Part shown: one piece after another, positions 61,357-64,000 of the stretch
How positions within the stretch are numbered: the first letter of the stretch is position 1
How the letters are laid out: each line of letters opens with the position of its first letter
NCBI RefSeq assembly: GCF_018257795.1
Contig: NZ_JAERJD010000005.1
Coordinates: 1-64,000, forward strand
DNA from: Citrobacter sp. JGM124
Lineage (GTDB): Bacteria > Pseudomonadota > Gammaproteobacteria > Enterobacterales > Enterobacteriaceae
Direction: 5' to 3'
DNA length: 64,000 nucleotides
The notes under the pieces: generated by a model
What the model saw: the letters and a program-made list of their open reading frames with translations, nothing else
The model's database searches: none
Told to the model about the DNA's origin: nothing
Position numbers and translations under genes: made by a program

Positions 61357-62309
61357 GAATTTCACTGGTTATGGCTATCGTTCTGATGCTGACAGGCTGC
61401 GCTATCCTGTCGCTACAATCAGGGGTGATTAAGGTCCCCTGGCACGCCTTACTGACTGACTGGCAAGCCGGTCGCGAACATTATTATGTGCTGATGGACT
61501 ACCGCCTGCCAAGGCTACTGCTGGCAATCTTTGTGGGGGCCGGACTTGCCGTTGCAGGAGTGTTGGTGCAAGGGATTGTTCGTAACCCACTAGCCTCACC
61601 TGATGTTCTTGGTGTCAATCATGCCGCCAGTCTTGCCTCAGTCGGTTCACTACTTTTCTTGCCTTCACTGCCTGTGGCGATGCTGCCACTGGTCGCCTTT
61701 GCAGGAGGAATGGTGAGTTTGATGTTACTCAGACTACTGGCGAATACTTCCCAGCCGATGACACTTGCACTCACGGGCGTGGCACTTTCCGCCTGCTGGG
61801 CGAGCCTGACAGATTATTTAATGCTGTCGCGTCCTCAGGATGTCAGCAGTGCGTTACTGTGGCTTACCGGGAGCCTGTGGGGGCGCGACTGGAGTTTTGT
61901 TAAAATTGCAGTCCCGGTGCTTATCTTACTCTTGCCACTCAGCCTGCGGTTTAGTCGTGACCTGGACTTGTTGGCACTGGGGGATGCTCGTGCCGCGACA
62001 CTTGGGGTATCCGTCCGTCGCTGTCAGTTTTGGGGACTCTTTCTGGCTGTGGCTATGACAGCAACCGGGGTTGCTGTTTGTGGCCCGATAAGTTTTATCG
62101 GTCTGGTGGTGCCACATATCGTACGCAAAATGACAGGTGGGCGTCACCGCTGGTTACTCCCGATTTCTGCACTCACAGGGGCGTTATTGTTGGTGATAGC
62201 CGATCTGCTGGCACGCATGATCCACCCACCACTGGAACTGCCAGCCGGAGTACTGACGGCGATCATCGGTGCCCCCTGGTTTGTCTGGCTGCTTGTGAGA
62301 ATGCGATAA
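61353..62309 (+). CDS. fecD: ferric citrate transporter permease FecD
   Basis: 318 residues from a GTG at 61353 that overlaps the fecC stop (GTGA); this gives MRISLVMAIVLMLTGCAIL, matching E. coli FecD. Family motifs DYRLPRLLLAIFVGAGLAVAG, GISFIGLVVPHIVR-like and LDLLALGDARAATLGV. Partner of FecC. Confidence 0.96.
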   Translation: MRISLVMAIVLMLTGCAILSLQSGVIKVPWHALLTDWQAGREHYYVLMDYRLPRLLLAIFVGAGLAVAGVLVQGIVRNPLASPDVLGVNHAASLASVGSLLFLPSLPVAMLPLVAFAGGMVSLMLLRLLANTSQPMTLALTGVALSACWASLTDYLMLSRPQDVSSALLWLTGSLWGRDWSFVKIAVPVLILLLPLSLRFSRDLDLLALGDARAATLGVSVRRCQFWGLFLAVAMTATGVAVCGPISFIGLVVPHIVRKMTGGRHRWLLPISALTGALLLVIADLLARMIHPPLELPAGVLTAIIGAPWFVWLLVRMR

Positions 62310-63077
62310 ATGATATTACAAACTAAAAAGTTAACCGTCAGTTACGGTACTCAGAGGGTATTGGATGATCTTTCAATCACGCTACCTCAAGGGAAGATAA
62401 CGGCGCTCCTCGGCCCCAATGGTTGTGGAAAGTCGACCCTGCTAAATTGCTTTTCACGTCTGTTAGATCCCCAGTCTGGCACGGTAACACTGGGAGGTAA
62501 GCTGATTCATGACTATAGCTCCCGTCAGCTGGCCCGTCGCCTTGCGTTGTTACCCCAGCACCATTTAACTCCTGAGGGCATCACCGTCCGTGAGCTGGTT
62601 GCTTATGGGCGTAGTCCCTGGCAGTCTCTTTGGGGACGTCTTTCATCTGAGGATCATGCCCTTATCAATAGCGCCATGAGTCAGACCCAGACGTGTCATC
62701 TGGCGGATCGTCGTTTAACGGCGCTTTCCGGCGGGCAGCGTCAGCGGGCATTCCTGGCAATGGTGCTGGCACAAGACACGCCGCTGGTTTTGCTCGATGA
62801 GCCTACCACCTATCTGGATATTAACCACCAGGTCGAGCTCATGAGGCTGATGGGAGAACTCAAAATACAAGGGAAAAGTGTGATCGCCGTATTGCACGAC
62901 CTGAACCAGGCCAGCCGTTACTGTGATCATCTGGTGGTGCTGGCAAGTGGGCGTGTTATCGCCCAGGGGGCACCGGAGGAAGTGATGACGCCTGAATTGT
63001 TAAAAACCGTGTTTAGTGTGGAGGCAGAAATACACCCTGAACCAATATCAGGCCGGCCTATGTGCGTGGTGGTGTGA
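62310..63077 (+). CDS. fecE: ferric citrate transporter ATPase FecE
   Basis: 255 residues, as in E. coli. Walker A GPNGCGKST, signature [15 protein letters not shown], Walker B LVLLDEPTTYLD and switch His VLHDLNQ. Starts directly after the fecD stop. Powers FecCD. No clear terminator is seen in the 140 bases after it. Confidence 0.97.
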   Translation: MILQTKKLTVSYGTQRVLDDLSITLPQGKITALLGPNGCGKSTLLNCFSRLLDPQSGTVTLGGKLIHDYSSRQLARRLALLPQHHLTPEGITVRELVAYGRSPWQSLWGRLSSEDHALINSAMSQTQTCHLADRRLTALSGGQRQRAFLAMVLAQDTPLVLLDEPTTYLDINHQVELMRLMGELKIQGKSVIAVLHDLNQASRYCDHLVVLASGRVIAQGAPEEVMTPELLKTVFSVEAEIHPEPISGRPMCVVV

Positions 63078-63217
63078 GGATATTACCCCACAAGAGTAAG
63101 AGCAGGGGAGCAGTGCGCCATCAGATGAAAGGCTTAATTGTTAAAAATATGATACATATATTACAAACGCTGACTATGACCAGGCAGATAACGATAAATA
63201 TTTATACAGGGGCATAT

Positions 63218-64000
63218 ATGCTGAACAAAGGGATCTCAAAAATATCTCTTATCGTATTTCCTTTTTTAACATTAGGATGCACTCAAGGGCAGGGGATTCA
63301 TTCTTTCCCTTCTCCCACCAAGGGAGAGCCTATCCAGTCATATTTTGCAAAGCTGGTTAATGCTGATAGTGTGGAGAGGCGTAATGACTTGGGCACTGAG
63401 AATGTTGAGATCTACCAGGCAGAGAACTTGAAACATAATCTGAACGGTATTGCAGCTTATGCCGGTGCGGTGTGGACCGCCAGATTTAATTCCAGTATTA
63501 AAGACTATTGTCTGCTGAATGGCATGAAAACGATCAAAACCACGGATGAATTTATTGCCGTCGACAGAGGTGTTCGCTGCACAGGAGACACTGAGGAAAT
63601 ATATTCCTATGTATCGTCAGGTATTCAGAACATTTCGATTATTGTCGGAATAAAAGGTACCGATGAAATGTTAGGTTATATTGCCAAGTATGGTGGGGGG
63701 GCTACTCTTTCCCCGGCAGAGCTACAGCAGGCGACCAAATATAACAATCTTATTGCCAGATCCAAAGAGCGCGATAAAAAGTATAATGAATGGCTCGCTG
63801 GGCAGAATTTTTTAAAGAAAAGATATGCTGAGTATCGTAGTTTGCTGGCCAGTAAAACTCTTGAAGGGTCAACGATGTGTAAGGATATCGGTGGCAATCT
63901 GACTGAATATGCCATTGTCACTCAGAAATATAATAATGATCGGCTGAAAATTGATATTACACAGTTGCTCAGACGTTCTAATACGACGCGCAACACAGCA
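63218..64000 (+). CDS. lipoprotein of unknown function, 3' end outside the window
   Basis: An open frame of 261 codons that runs off the window edge without a stop. It starts MLNKGISKISLIVFPF and has a lipobox LTLGC, so it is a lipoprotein (next residue Thr predicts outer-membrane sorting). The rest is soluble, with KDYCLLNGMKTIK and RGVRCTGDTEE giving two Cys that might pair, and a later Lys/Asn/Tyr-rich helical part (SKERDKKYNEWLAGQNFLKK). Lower GC than the fec genes. I do not recognise a family. An AT-rich promoter-like stretch with ATACATATATTAC lies upstream. Confidence 0.75.
   Translation, partial: MLNKGISKISLIVFPFLTLGCTQGQGIHSFPSPTKGEPIQSYFAKLVNADSVERRNDLGTENVEIYQAENLKHNLNGIAAYAGAVWTARFNSSIKDYCLLNGMKTIKTTDEFIAVDRGVRCTGDTEEIYSYVSSGIQNISIIVGIKGTDEMLGYIAKYGGGATLSPAELQQATKYNNLIARSKERDKKYNEWLAGQNFLKKRYAEYRSLLASKTLEGSTMCKDIGGNLTEYAIVTQKYNNDRLKIDITQLLRRSNTTRNTA

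Overview
The window is chromosomal DNA of a gammaproteobacterium in the order Enterobacterales. The evidence is the E. coli-type narGHJI/narK/narXL cluster, the complete maltose regulon with MalT, nlpA, yoaC, yagU and a fecIRABCDE operon whose promoter closely follows the E. coli one. The genus cannot be fixed from the sequence alone; no tRNA, phage or CRISPR array was seen.

Region by region. (1) 1-680: the 3' end of an rrn operon, a 5S rRNA followed by two further 5S-like copies that become progressively more degenerate. (2) 794-7970: a small hypothetical gene, then a leftward five-gene operon for an Opp/Nik-type ABC importer (two ATPases, a lipoprotein receptor and one permease polypeptide fusing the usual two) with an embedded MFS transporter. 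The promoter of this operon overlaps a near-consensus Zur box, so it is probably a zinc or metallophore uptake system. (3) 7971-15075: yagU-like gene, AEC-family carrier, a LacI regulator/GH32 sucrose hydrolase/PTS EIIBC cluster with twin palindromic operators, a possible 34-residue membrane peptide, and nlpA. (4) 15265-17130: two decayed IS3-family elements, one still flanked by a 5-bp target duplication. (5) 17366-23013: secreted cupin protein, a chemotaxis receptor with a flagellar sigma-28 promoter, alpha/beta hydrolase, yoaC, a LysE exporter and its AraC regulator. (6) 23280-40184: the whole maltose/maltodextrin regulon in one block (malM-lamB-malK diverging from malE-malF-malG, then malT diverging from malP-malQ), interrupted by a recent tandem duplication of a small BhsA/YdgH-like secreted protein. 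(7) 40240-43437: idnR, an MFS transporter and idnO, a reduced 5-ketogluconate/idonate module. (8) 43866-55029: respiratory nitrate reductase narGHJI, nitrate/nitrite transporter narK and sensor-regulator narXL, with two perfect FNR sites. (9) 55080-63077: a secreted Cys-rich small protein preceded by a perfect 17-bp-stem hairpin, then a Fur box and the fecIR-fecABCDE ferric citrate system. (10) 63218 to the end: an unfinished lipoprotein gene.

How the parts work together. Maltodextrins enter through LamB, are bound by MalE and imported by MalFGK2, then degraded by MalP and MalQ, with MalT switching on all of these genes. Nitrate is sensed by NarX, signalled to NarL, imported by NarK and reduced by NarGHI after assembly by NarJ. 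Ferric citrate binding to FecA signals through FecR to the sigma factor FecI, which transcribes fecABCDE. The least conventional parts are the Zur-box metal importer with its fused permease, the hairpin-led Cys-rich peptide, the decaying 5S array and the duplicated BhsA-like genes.
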